NCBI GenBank assembly: GCA_963726335.1
Contig: CAVSCD010000011.1
Coordinates: 1,116,001-1,180,000 of the forward strand
Direction of reading: 5' to 3'
DNA length: 64,000 nucleotides
Source: CAVSCD01 sp963726335
GTDB lineage: Bacteria; Acidobacteriota; Aminicenantia; Aminicenantales; UBA8522
In this document: positions 39,201 to 47,581 of the stretch, piece by piece
Position numbering within the stretch: the stretch's first letter is position 1
How the letters are laid out: each line of letters begins with the position of its first letter
The notes under the pieces: generated by a model
What the model saw: the letters and a program-made list of their open reading frames with translations, nothing else
What the model was told of the DNA's origin: nothing
Database searches by the model: none
Made by a program: the position numbers and the translations under genes

Positions 39201-39882
39201 CAGTTGTCTCCGCCATCCAAAGACTTAAAGAGGCGCCCGAGTTTACTGGAATATTCGTATCCTCCCAAATAGATGGTGTCCGGCTTGAGTCGGGTCGAGC
39301 GCGAGACTCAGAGCGCGATCGCTGTCCAATGCTGCCATCACCGGCTTGCCCGACCAGGTGAGCCCGCCGTCGGTGGATTTGAGGACGCCCATGCGGTACT
39401 TGCCGGATGAATCCTTACAGCTTCCGCCGATATAGACAAGCTCCGGATCGGCCGGGCTGACGACGGCTTTCTTGCTGCTGTTGTAGTTATAACCGGCGTT
39501 TCCATAAGAGACATGAATTCCAAGTCCGGCCGCCGTCAACGGATTTATAAACAAATGAAGATTCGGGGAGGTAAAGAACAGCCGGGTTCGCCGGGGCGAC
39601 CGCGAGCCCTCCCATATCGAAGGAGAAGGCGAGGTTAGATAAACAGCTCCAGGTCAGGCCGCCGTCCTGCGTCCTGAATACCTGGGGCTGCCTCGAATAG
39701 CTAACCACCCATATTTCGGCGGGACTTGTCGGGTTCGGGGCCATGGACATAACGGATATCCCCTCCGGACCGATCGGCTCCCAAACTCCGACGGGCGCCG
39801 GCGCGGGACCCTTCTGGCCGGCTAGCTGGACGAACAACGCGAAGGCCGAAAAAAGGACAAAGAACAGGATGCCCTTCTTCAT
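36271..39882 (-). CDS. Secreted Asp-box/PKD/tryptophan-repeat protein, paralogue 3 (about seven frameshifts)
   Basis: About 1,204 residues after correction; first gene of the three-gene operon. Signal peptide MKKGILFFVLFSAFALFVQL, then the shared opening VGVWEPIGPEGISV, Asp-box repeats (STDGGLTWSGK, SLDGGDNWADI), a regulatory-like module (GTVKTSGGAGTPGVLLSFSN), a PKD-like module (YRFDWGDGSFSGWSSAAGAS) and eight tryptophan units ending GPLGLFLWDSGAWTCLTSDN. Breaks near 39510, 39285, 38250, 38070, 37170, 36735 and 36510 give the highest density in the window. Either sequencing is poor here, recombination between copies has damaged it, or it is decaying. ATG 39882 follows AAAGGAGGCGG. A promoter is readable about 110 bp upstream. 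Confidence 0.78.
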
Positions 39883-39990
39883 CTGCCGCCTCCTTTTCCG
39901 GGGAGCATCGAGAGAGCTTCCCAGGAAGGGGTCAATGAATAAGTAGTTGGGCTTCGCCTTTTGTATCCCCTTTGATACCTGGCTGGCCAA

Positions 39991-40020
39991 ATTATCAGAC
40001 TTTATTGAGACGCCTGTCAA
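39991..40020 (-). promoter_or_regulatory. Sigma-70-type promoter of the three-paralogue operon
   Basis: Minus strand: TTGACA (40020-40015), 18-bp spacer, GATAAT (39996-39991). Leader of about 100 nt to ATG 39882. No promoter this good is seen before the second and third genes, which start 77 and 25 bp after the preceding stops. Confidence 0.6.
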
Positions 40021-40044
40021 GCGTCCGATCGCCTGCCCAAGATA

Positions 40045-40105
40045 GCGGAATTCCGGGGACACGACACGAATTCCAGAGAATTCGTTCATGTCCCCGGAAT
40101 TCCGC
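40045..40105. repeat. Long hairpin, REP-like
   Basis: A 17-bp perfect stem (GCGGAATTCCGGGGACA at 40045-40061 with its complement at 40089-40105) encloses a second 8-bp stem (ACGAATTC/GAATTCGT, 40066-40073 and 40078-40085) with a 4-nt loop. The stem core GGGACA is shared with the element at 60561-60701. It lies between divergent genes and lacks a T-run, so a terminator role is unlikely. Confidence 0.65.
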
Positions 40106-40210
40106 CCGCAAGTTTCACGGCGTTATCCGGCTATCGGCTTACTAGATCCACGGTCCCCGGCCGTTTTCAAGAGAACTGCATATTTCGCTGCCGGAATCCC
40201 CAATGTGTCC

Positions 40211-40240
40211 TTGACTTGTTTTCGCGGGCCGGCATAGCAT
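40211..40240 (+). promoter_or_regulatory. Sigma-70-type promoter of the GH27 gene
   Basis: TTGACT (40211-40216), 18-bp spacer, TAGCAT (40235-40240), 27 bp before ATG 40268. Confidence 0.6.
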
Positions 40241-40267
40241 TCACCTATCCTGGGTGAGAGGAAACGC

Positions 40268-41959
40268 ATGAATAATCGAAGGAACCGGTGGCTTATCGTC
40301 CCAGCCGTTTCGGCGGGCCTGACTTGTGGGCTGCTGATCGTATTGTCACTCGCTGCGTCTTCGGGCATGAGTTCTTCCGAAATCGCGGCCCGGAGCGGCG
40401 AATCCTCTGCGGCCAAAGCTCAGTCCCGGTTGTCTGAGCCGGCCGGTCAATCGTCTCCTGATAAAGTCCAGGCGCCTTCACCTGCCGTCCGCGCCGACCG
40501 CGACGGCCTGGCCCTGACACCGCCAATGGGCTGGTACCCGTGGAATATCTTCGGCGAGGAGCCGCAGAACGAGAAGCTTATCAAGGAGATCGCCGACGCG
40601 CTCGTTTCAAGCGGGATGAAAGACGCCGGCTACGCATATGTCGGCCCCGACGAGGGGATATGCTTCTACCGCAAGGAGGATGGCCGCCTGACCACGAACC
40701 TCGAACGCTACCCGAGCGGGCTGTGCGGACTGGGCGATTACATCCACATGAAAGGCTTGAAGTACGCCCTCTACACCGACGCCGGAACGCGCACCTGCAG
40801 CAAGGCCATGCCGGGCACGAAGGGCCGCGAGTTCGAGGATATGCGCGAGTTCGCCGAGTGGCGGGCGGATTACGTCAAGATCGACTGGTGCAATGCCGAA
40901 GGCCAGGATATCGTCAAAACTTATACGACCCTAAGCGACGCCCAGCTGGCGGCCGGCCGGCCGATCGTCCACAGCCTTTGCTCATGGGGCGAAGGATATC
41001 CGTGGCGGTGGGCAGGCGCGGTCGGGCACCTTTGGCGCACGACCGCCGACATCTGCGTCCCGGGGCAAGCGGACTGGGCCCGGGCCATGCGCATGGCCTT
41101 CGCCAACGAGAAGCTCGCCCCCTTCGCCGGCCCGGGTCACTGGAACGACCCGGACATGATGATCACGGGTATGCCGGGGATCAACGATGTCCAGAACCGG
41201 AGTTTCTTCAGCCTGTGGTGCATGATGGCCGCGCCGCTCATCGCAGGGAATGACCTCCGTTCGATGTCCAAGAGTGCCGTCGAGACTCTCACGAACCTGG
41301 AAGCCATTGCCATTAACCAGGATCCTCTGGGCATCCAGGGGAAGATCGTCTGGACGGACGGAACGATCAGTCTCTGGGCGGATAAACCCCTGTTCGACGG
41401 GAGCAAGGCCGTGCTGGTCTTCAACCAGGGGAGAAACCCGGTGCAAAAGTGGATCGCCTGGCCCGAGATCGGGCTCGACGCCGCCGCGGCCTGCTACGTG
41501 AGGAACCTGTGGACCCACGAGACATCCGGGCCCGTGACCGGCGGCTTCATCGTCAGTGTCGCACCCGACGACGTGGCCATGCTCAGGGTTTCGGCGAAGA
41601 ACGATTTTCCCATTCCGCCCATCATCGTGGCCGATTCCTATCTCGTGTCGCTCAAGTCGACCGGCCCGGCGCCGCAAAAGCTGACCGGTGCGATCACGGT
41701 CAGTAACAAGGGAAGCGCCGAGCTCGCTCCCTGGAGAGTGGGGGAGGGGCTTCCGGGCTGGCTCTCCGTCAAAGTGACCATGAAAGGCAAGAGCCAGACC
41801 TTCACCAACACGGTTTCCACCGACGGCCTGGAGCCGGGCCTGTACCACGCCGTCGTCCGGGCCGACAACGTGGAGCCGGTCTCGGGCCGGCCGATATCGG
41901 CGCTCTACTATGACGTCGACCTGGAGGTGACGGGCGCCGCGGGCGGGCACTCCGAATAG
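40268..41959 (+). CDS. Alpha-galactosidase-type glycosidase, GH27
   Basis: A 563-residue exported enzyme with an N-terminal membrane/signal segment (WLIVPAVSAGLTCGLLIVLSL) and a low-complexity Ser/Ala linker to about residue 75. The GH27 barrel follows: TPPMGWYPWNIFG, the nucleophile Asp in DYVKIDWCNAEG and the acid/base Asp in GHWNDPDMMITGMPG. LTNLEAIAINQDPLG begins the end of the barrel. After the C-terminal beta-domain comes a further sandwich of about 120 residues (IIVADSYLVSLKSTG...LYYDVDLEVTG), resembling NPCBM-associated or BACON-like modules. It would release alpha-galactose or a related residue outside the cytoplasm. ATG 40268 has GAGAGGAAA upstream. Confidence 0.92.
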   Translation: MNNRRNRWLIVPAVSAGLTCGLLIVLSLAASSGMSSSEIAARSGESSAAKAQSRLSEPAGQSSPDKVQAPSPAVRADRDGLALTPPMGWYPWNIFGEEPQNEKLIKEIADALVSSGMKDAGYAYVGPDEGICFYRKEDGRLTTNLERYPSGLCGLGDYIHMKGLKYALYTDAGTRTCSKAMPGTKGREFEDMREFAEWRADYVKIDWCNAEGQDIVKTYTTLSDAQLAAGRPIVHSLCSWGEGYPWRWAGAVGHLWRTTADICVPGQADWARAMRMAFANEKLAPFAGPGHWNDPDMMITGMPGINDVQNRSFFSLWCMMAAPLIAGNDLRSMSKSAVETLTNLEAIAINQDPLGIQGKIVWTDGTISLWADKPLFDGSKAVLVFNQGRNPVQKWIAWPEIGLDAAAACYVRNLWTHETSGPVTGGFIVSVAPDDVAMLRVSAKNDFPIPPIIVADSYLVSLKSTGPAPQKLTGAITVSNKGSAELAPWRVGEGLPGWLSVKVTMKGKSQTFTNTVSTDGLEPGLYHAVVRADNVEPVSGRPISALYYDVDLEVTGAAGGHSE

Positions 41960-42109
41960 CCTCTGCCGTCCGCAGGTTGCATCTCGTTTTGTGTGATCCC
42001 AGGAAGTCATGGCGGGGTGGCATGGGGTAGAAGAAGGAATTTGCAAATTTCGGAGAATTTGACTATTTTTGGTTGTTGAATTCGGGAGAGATCCACAGGG
42101 CATAGACAA

Positions 42110-43239
42110 ATGACGGATAAACACACAAAACCAGAGTACGCCGCATCCGGCGTGGACTACACCAAGATCGAGCCGTTCAAGATGGCCATGGTCCGCGCCG
42201 GGAAGAGGACGCTCGGGTTCCCGAACCGCCGCGGCGTGTTCGTCGATGAGGCAGCGTGGGCGCCCACGGGGCCGTCTTCCAGTATCGGGGCGCCGGCCCC
42301 CACCTCTGGTGCATGACCCAGGAAGGCCTGGGGAACAAGAATTGGATCGCGGAATGGATGTACCAGCACGCCGCGACAGGAAGAACATATTACGAGGGCA
42401 TCGGCATCGACTCGGCGCTCATGGCGGCCAACGACGTGATCTGCCAGGGCGCCCTTCCCGTCATTTACACGGACGAGGTGGCGGCCGGCGACAGCGAGTG
42501 GTTCGCCGACGAGAAGCGGAGCCGCGATCTTGCCGAAAGCTTCTATCAAGCCTGCGAGATGTGCGGGATGGCCCTGCCGGCCGGCGAATCCCCGGCCCTC
42601 CGGTATCTCGTCAAGGCCGAGCCGCCGGTGCGGAGCGCGCCCTCTTTGTCCGGCTGCGTGACAGGAATCATCGCCCCTCCCGACAGAATGGTCACGGGAG
42701 CGAAGCTCGCCGCCGGCGACCGCATCATCGGCGCCCCGTCGTCGGGGCTCCACGCCAACGGCGTTTCCCTGGTGATCCATAAGGCGCTGTCGCTCAAGGA
42801 TAAATTCCTCACCGTCCTTCCCAACGGGAGGACGCTGGGTGAAGAAGCGCTCATCCCCACCCGCTCCTACGTTGGGCTCGTCGAAGCCCTGCAGGAAGGG
42901 AACATCGAGATCCACGCGCTGCTCGGCGGCACCGGGGGAGGGATCGCCAAGATCGCCTACGCCAAGACGCCCTTCACCTACCGCGTCAGCAAATGGGTTG
43001 AAGAAATACCCCCGCTCTTCCTTTTCATGCGCGAGGCCGGCCTCAGCCTGAACGATTGCGTGAGGACGTTCAACTGGGGAATCGGGTTCTATGTTTATGT
43101 TCCAGAAAAAGAGGCCGACAGCACCATCGCCGCCGGCAAGAAGGCAGGCTACAACCTCATCGACCTCGGCGGCGTCGAACCGGGAGAGCGCCGGGTGATC
43201 TTCGAGCCGGAAAAGCTTATTCTGTCTCCCGTCGAGTAA
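42110..43239 (+). CDS. AIR-synthase (PurM)-like protein, one frameshift
   Basis: About 376 residues after correction. The first piece (YAASGVDYTKIEPFKMAM) is the N-terminal strand and helix of AIR synthases. After a break near 42250 the frame VGAHGAVFQYRG continues to the stop. Further motifs are the GIGIDSALMAANDVICQGA core, GDRIIGAPSSGLHANGVSL and LLGGTGGGIAKIAYAKTPF, which match the ATP-grasping PurM fold. AIR synthase makes aminoimidazole ribotide in purine synthesis; this copy belongs to a divergent branch and no other pur gene is nearby, so the pathway role is probable rather than sure. One base is missing in the run around GAGGCAGCG. Confidence 0.78.
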
Positions 43240-43285
43240 CCTGCGGGCCAGCGCCCGGCGGCGCCTCGCCGCCCCCTAACCCTCC

Positions 43286-43314
43286 TTGACTTCGGCGCCG
43301 GGCCTCGGTATCAT
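43286..43314 (+). promoter_or_regulatory. Sigma-70-type promoter of the lipoprotein gene
   Basis: TTGACT (43286-43291), 17-bp spacer, TATCAT (43309-43314). The leader to ATG 43369 carries a strong CAGGAGG. Confidence 0.6.
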
Positions 43315-43368
43315 CAGCCGCTTAAGCGGGGCTCCGGCACAGGGCCTCTATGTACCACAGGAGGTTTC

Positions 43369-44197
43369 ATGATGAAAGTAAAGTGGATGGCCGTGTTGGC
43401 TTTGGTTTGTCTCGTTGTGGTCAGCGGCTGCGGCAAGGGCGGCAACGCGCCGGCGTCGAGCGAAACGAGCGCCGCGGCGTCCGAGTCGGCTTCTCAACCG
43501 GCGGCGTACCGAATCCGCCCCGGCCAAGGTCGCGGACCAGTCGTCGATTTCGAAGACCGATACAGCGATCGTCATCACCGGCTCCGGCAGCGGCCAGGTC
43601 GGGCCGGTCACCTTCGACAAGCCCTATTACATCGTGAAGGCGAAGTTCGATTCGCCGGAGGATTTCGCGATGCTCCAGGTGAGCTACAAGAAAATGATGG
43701 GCGGCACGGAATTCGAAAAATACGTGGCCACCGTGGCCAAGGGTGCCGAATACCTCCGCGTTTTCCAAACCGATATGGGTGACAAACCCTCCGAGGATAT
43801 CACCTTCACGGTCGAATCGAACGGCACCTATTCCCTGGAGTTTATGAATCCGCCGGCCATCGACACCGCGCAGCCGGCGCCCCTGACCGTGAGCGGCGGC
43901 AAGGGATTCACGATCACGCCGCTCGTCAAGACGGCGGGCGACTATGTGATGCTTCGCCTCAAGTACACCGGCCCGGTTGATCCCAGCAAGGTCGGAGGTA
44001 TACCTCTCGCGACCGGTGATCTCTATGATGCGGAAGTCGGGGATCCATGGGTCAGGAACCAGAACGTATACGATCATAACATCCAGTCTCAGGACGGCGT
44101 CACGCGGCCGAAGCCGGGCGTCTACTTCGCGATCATCAACTGCAACAAGGACGGCGGAGCCTGGGAAGCGACGATCACGGAATCGACCTCGGAATAA
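43369..44197 (+). CDS. Unknown lipoprotein, one frameshift
   Basis: About 276 residues after correction. Lipoprotein signal WMAVLALVCLVVVSGCGKGG with Cys near residue 21, then an Ala/Ser-rich linker. The frame breaks near 43505: the first frame loses sense after SQPAAYRI, while another reads ESAPAKVADQSSISKTDTAI and runs to stop 44197. The mature part holds two similar beta-sandwich halves: TAIVITGSGSGQVGPVTFDK and PLTVSGGKGFTITPLVKTAG both start a domain with paired DY/KY strands. No known family. Probably an envelope lipoprotein; function unknown. Convergent with the membrane glycosyltransferase. Confidence 0.72.
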
Positions 44198-44256
44198 CAG
44201 GCGCGGCCGGGGGATCCCCCACCGTGTCCCGAGCGCACTGATGATCGGGTCCGATC

Positions 44257-45831
44257 TCAGCTGAAGTTCTTTTCTTTTCTCCAGACCTCAGCCAGGGATC
44301 TGTGCAGGCCCCGGCAGACGAATAGCCGCATGTTGTTCTCGTAGGGCATGCAGTACCGGCAGGTGTGGACCGCGGCGAGAGTGACTTCATCGCAGCTCTT
44401 TTCGTGATCTTCCTCGGTGCCCCGGAGCACGATGACGTTGCGGACGCCCTCCCTCGGGTATCCCCAGAACCAATAGCTATTATGCATGCAGATCACGCGG
44501 GGAAGCGGATATTTCGGCGAGTAGTATTCGAGGGCTCCGGCTTCTCCGTAGTTCTGCGTCAGAACGACGGTCGCGGCCCTCTCGGATTCCGGGAGCGCCA
44601 GGTAAACCGCCGACACGTCCTGGGCGAGCCCTTCCCAGCCGAACATGTCGGCATAGAACTGCGGCAGCTCGGAGAGCTCCACGTTCTCCGCTGAGGCGGG
44701 TTTCATCCCGATGGCCGTGGAGTATTTGATGAACGTCTCGACGGGGAGGACCGGCACGGCCAGGGGAAGCAGGCTGAGCGAACTCACGGCGCCCAGCGCG
44801 CCGAGCGAGGCGATCGCCCAACCGCGCCGGCCGCGGGAGGCCCAGCGCTCGACCGCCACGGCGCCTGCCGCGAAGAGCATAAGGTAGGCCGGCCCGAGGT
44901 ATTCCGCCTTGCTGTGAGGGTTGGCGAGGAGGATACCGAAAGCGGTCAAATAGATGATCCCAAGGACGCGGTAACGCCGTCCGTCCCGGTTAAACAACAC
45001 GAACAGAAGCCCCGGCACCCACAGCAGCAGGTTGACCGGGTTGGGCAGAAGCGCCTGACCCGCCAGGAAGTCGATCCGACCCAGCCCCGAATATTTCCCT
45101 GCGCTCGCGTTGCGGATGAACTCGAGATGGGCAAAATCATGGGTGATATTCCAGATGATGAACGGGCTGAAGAGAAGGAGGGCGATGCCGGCGGCCGCGT
45201 ATGGCCAGGGTGTCCTGAGATGCTCGCGCAGATCCGTGAGCAGGAGCGCCGTCCCGAGCCCGGCGCCGAACCACAGGAAATCGATCTTGTTGAGGAGGCC
45301 GAGCCCCATGACGATCCCGAGAAGGACCCAAAGAGCCGGCCGGCTTCGGTCCACGATGAGGACAAGGAGATAGGCGGCCAGGGCCCAGAAAAGATGCGCG
45401 AAGGCGTTCATCTGGAAGATATTGGTGTGGCCGATGATGATCGGGGCCAGAAAGACGGTAAGGCAGGCCAGGACGACGGCCGTCCTGCGGCCGCCCAGCC
45501 GCCGCGCGATCAGCCCGCCGAGCGCGACAACAAGCGCGTGGGCGACGGCCGGCAGGACGCGGATCCCGAACTGGGTGGCGCCGAAGAGCGTCCGGCCCGC
45601 GGCCATCAGGAACATGGCAAGCGGTGGATGGTCGACGTATCCCGCCGCCAGACGCTTGCTGCAGGCGATGTAATAGTATTCGTCCCGGAAGATGCCGTAG
45701 CCGCCGAAGGCGTTGACGAGAAGATGGAAGACAAGAGCGGCGAAGGCGAACGCGAGGATGATGGCGATATCGCCCTTGTCTTGCCGGGTGCTTTCGTTTT
45801 GTCCGGGATGTTCAGGCTCGGGTTCCGGCAT
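44257..45831 (-). CDS. Membrane glycosyltransferase, GT39/ArnT-like (PMT_2)
   Basis: A 524-residue polytopic protein. After a short cytoplasmic N-terminus comes the first helix (IAIILAFAFAALVFHLLVNA), then the hallmark periplasmic loop GIFRDEYYYIACSKRLAAGY followed by VDHPPLAMFL, with the DE acidic pair of this superfamily. About ten more helices follow, and a C-terminal soluble region (LSELPQFYADMFGWEGL). Such enzymes use polyprenyl-phosphate sugars to glycosylate lipid or protein acceptors in the periplasm. I use ATG 45831 (RBS GGGAGG): the promoter's -10 box overlaps the upstream ATG 45861, so that codon would not be transcribed. Confidence 0.85.
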   Translation of the reverse strand: MPEPEPEHPGQNESTRQDKGDIAIILAFAFAALVFHLLVNAFGGYGIFRDEYYYIACSKRLAAGYVDHPPLAMFLMAAGRTLFGATQFGIRVLPAVAHALVVALGGLIARRLGGRRTAVVLACLTVFLAPIIIGHTNIFQMNAFAHLFWALAAYLLVLIVDRSRPALWVLLGIVMGLGLLNKIDFLWFGAGLGTALLLTDLREHLRTPWPYAAAGIALLLFSPFIIWNITHDFAHLEFIRNASAGKYSGLGRIDFLAGQALLPNPVNLLLWVPGLLFVLFNRDGRRYRVLGIIYLTAFGILLANPHSKAEYLGPAYLMLFAAGAVAVERWASRGRRGWAIASLGALGAVSSLSLLPLAVPVLPVETFIKYSTAIGMKPASAENVELSELPQFYADMFGWEGLAQDVSAVYLALPESERAATVVLTQNYGEAGALEYYSPKYPLPRVICMHNSYWFWGYPREGVRNVIVLRGTEEDHEKSCDEVTLAAVHTCRYCMPYENNMRLFVCRGLHRSLAEVWRKEKNFS

Positions 45832-45859
45832 CTTGGCCTCCCTGTCAGATTGTGACGTC

Positions 45860-45888
45860 ATTATCCGAGCACTCTTCGCGCCTGTCAA
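45860..45888 (-). promoter_or_regulatory. Sigma-70-type promoter of the GT39-like gene
   Basis: Minus strand: TTGACA (45888-45883), 17-bp spacer, GATAAT (45865-45860). It fixes the translation start to the downstream ATG 45831. Confidence 0.65.
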
Positions 45889-45935
45889 TGTCGGAAACGT
45901 CCTCCATTTTCTATGAGAGGCCGGGGGGCAAGGGG

Positions 45936-46060
45936 AGGGTGGCACGGCGCCAGTCCCTGCCCGCCCGGAGCGACGGGGACCCCTCTACCCTGGGAGCGCG
46001 CTAACCATCGTTGACGGGTGAGGCGCGAGGACGGACAGGGACGCGCCGTGACAGGACCCT
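45936..46060. repeat. Repeat family A, copy A1
   Basis: About 125 bp with complementary arms: GGTGGCACGGCGCC at the left and GCGCCGTGACAGGACC at the right. The middle includes CCCGGAGCGACGGGGACCCC and GACGGGTGAGGCGCGAGGAC, both also found in copy A2 at 53281-53406. No ORF. Confidence 0.75.
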
Positions 46061-46114
46061 GAACCCAGGGACGACGATCAGAGGAACCGAAACGTTAACT
46101 TAAGGAGGTGATTG

Positions 46115-46143
46115 TTGACACGTCCGCCCGCCGTGAATACCAT
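46115..46143 (+). promoter_or_regulatory. Sigma-70-type promoter of the permease-rhaT operon
   Basis: TTGACA (46115-46120), 17-bp spacer, TACCAT (46138-46143), about 41 bp before ATG 46185. Confidence 0.6.
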
Positions 46144-46184
46144 CATCCCGCCATGACCGGCATCGAAGATAAGCGGAGTGCAAG

Positions 46185-47576
46185 ATGTCCGTTGAGAAAA
46201 CGCAGCCCGAAGTGAAGCTTCGCCGGGTGCTGAGCCTGGGCGACCTGATCGTCTACGGCATCGTCCTCATCCAGCCCGTCGCCGCCCTGCCGCTTTACGG
46301 CCACGCCAACAACATTTCCCGGGGCCACGCCGTCACCACCATCATGATCGCCATGTGCGCCATGATCTGCACCGCTATCAGTTACGGCCGAATGGCCAGC
46401 CGATACCCGGCCGCCGGCTCGGCTTACACTTACGTCGGCAGGGCCCTCGACCCGCGCCTGGGGTTCGTTGCCGGCTGGTGCATGTTCATGGACTACCTCC
46501 TCGTTCCCGTCCTTTGCGTGGTCTACGCGAGCGTCGCGGCCCACCACATGCTGCCGCTCGTGCCGCAGGCTGCCTGGCTGGTTTTCTTCGCGGGCGGGTT
46601 CACGCTCCTGAACTTGATGGGCATCAAGTTCGCCTCGCGCACCAACTGGATCCTGATGATCGTGATGAGCGCCGTCGTGTTCTGGTTCATGGCGGCGGCC
46701 GTCCGTTATATCCTGGGCGCCTTCGGGCCCGCCGGTCTTTTCACCACGAGACCGTTCTATAATCCGGAGTCGTTTTCGTGGTCCGCTATCGGCTCCGGCA
46801 CCGCCCTGGCGGCGTTGACCTACATTGGGTTCGACGGCCTGACGACGCTGTCCGAAGAGGTCAAGAACCCGCGGCGGAATGTGTTGCTGGCGGCCGTGTT
46901 CACCTGCGTGATCACGGGCATCTGGAGCGGGGCTCAGGTTTACCTGGCGCAGGCCTCCTGGCCGGACTGGGCTTCCTTTGCCCGCGAAGCGACGAGCGAA
47001 GCGGCCCGGACGACGGCGGTCGATTCCGCGATCATGGCCATCGCCGGCCGCGTCGGCGGCGCGGCGCTCGACGCCGCGCTCTCGCTCGTCCTTCTTATCG
47101 GCAGCGTCGGCTCGGGATCGACGGGACAGATGGGCGCCGCCAGGCTGCTCTACGGCATGGGCCGCGACGGCGTCTTGCCGCGGGGTTTCTTCGCCCACCT
47201 CGACAAAAAACATGCCGGCCCCAGCTGGAATCTCCTGTCCATCGGGGCGTTGGCGCTCGTCGGCGCGGTGGTCTTGAGCTACGAGGAAGCTGCCAAGCTC
47301 CTCAACTTCGGGGCGTTCCTGGCGTTCATCGGCGTCAACTTGGCCTGTCTGCGAGAGTACTTCTGGCGCGGGCCCAAAACAATCCGAAGCATCCTGGCGA
47401 ATCTTCTGCCTCCCGTCATCGGCGCCGCCATCTGCCTGGTGATCTGGACGAGCCTACCGCTCAAAACGCTCATGTTCGGCGGCATCTGGATGGCCGCCGG
47501 CATCGGCTACCTCGCCGTTCGGACGTCAGGCTTCCGCAAGCCCGTGCCATTGGTCGATTTTGCCGATAAGGAATAA
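46185..47576 (+). CDS. Amino-acid/polyamine permease, APC superfamily
   Basis: A 463-residue integral membrane protein with 12 predicted helices. The family start SLGDLIVYGIVLIQPVAALP, the RYPAAGSAYTYVGRALDPRL loop (helix 2-3 consensus with the GS.Y.Y motif) and the FDGLTTLSEEVKNPRRNV segment are classic for APC permeases of the putrescine/amino-acid type. GSTGQMGAARLLYGMGRDGV matches helix 8. It would exchange or import an amine or amino acid. It is followed by rhaT after 5 bp, an unusual partner for an APC permease. Confidence 0.9.
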   Translation: MSVEKTQPEVKLRRVLSLGDLIVYGIVLIQPVAALPLYGHANNISRGHAVTTIMIAMCAMICTAISYGRMASRYPAAGSAYTYVGRALDPRLGFVAGWCMFMDYLLVPVLCVVYASVAAHHMLPLVPQAAWLVFFAGGFTLLNLMGIKFASRTNWILMIVMSAVVFWFMAAAVRYILGAFGPAGLFTTRPFYNPESFSWSAIGSGTALAALTYIGFDGLTTLSEEVKNPRRNVLLAAVFTCVITGIWSGAQVYLAQASWPDWASFAREATSEAARTTAVDSAIMAIAGRVGGAALDAALSLVLLIGSVGSGSTGQMGAARLLYGMGRDGVLPRGFFAHLDKKHAGPSWNLLSIGALALVGAVVLSYEEAAKLLNFGAFLAFIGVNLACLREYFWRGPKTIRSILANLLPPVIGAAICLVIWTSLPLKTLMFGGIWMAAGIGYLAVRTSGFRKPVPLVDFADKE

Positions 47577-47581
47577 GCGAG

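Noticed and set aside
29039..39882. CRISPR array or DNA satellite because of the repeated text
   Set aside because: The repetition is protein-level: about 41-codon units with diverged DNA, and no regular short repeats with spacers.
40045..40105. Rho-independent terminator
   Set aside because: Strong hairpin, but no T-run on either side and it is placed between divergent genes.
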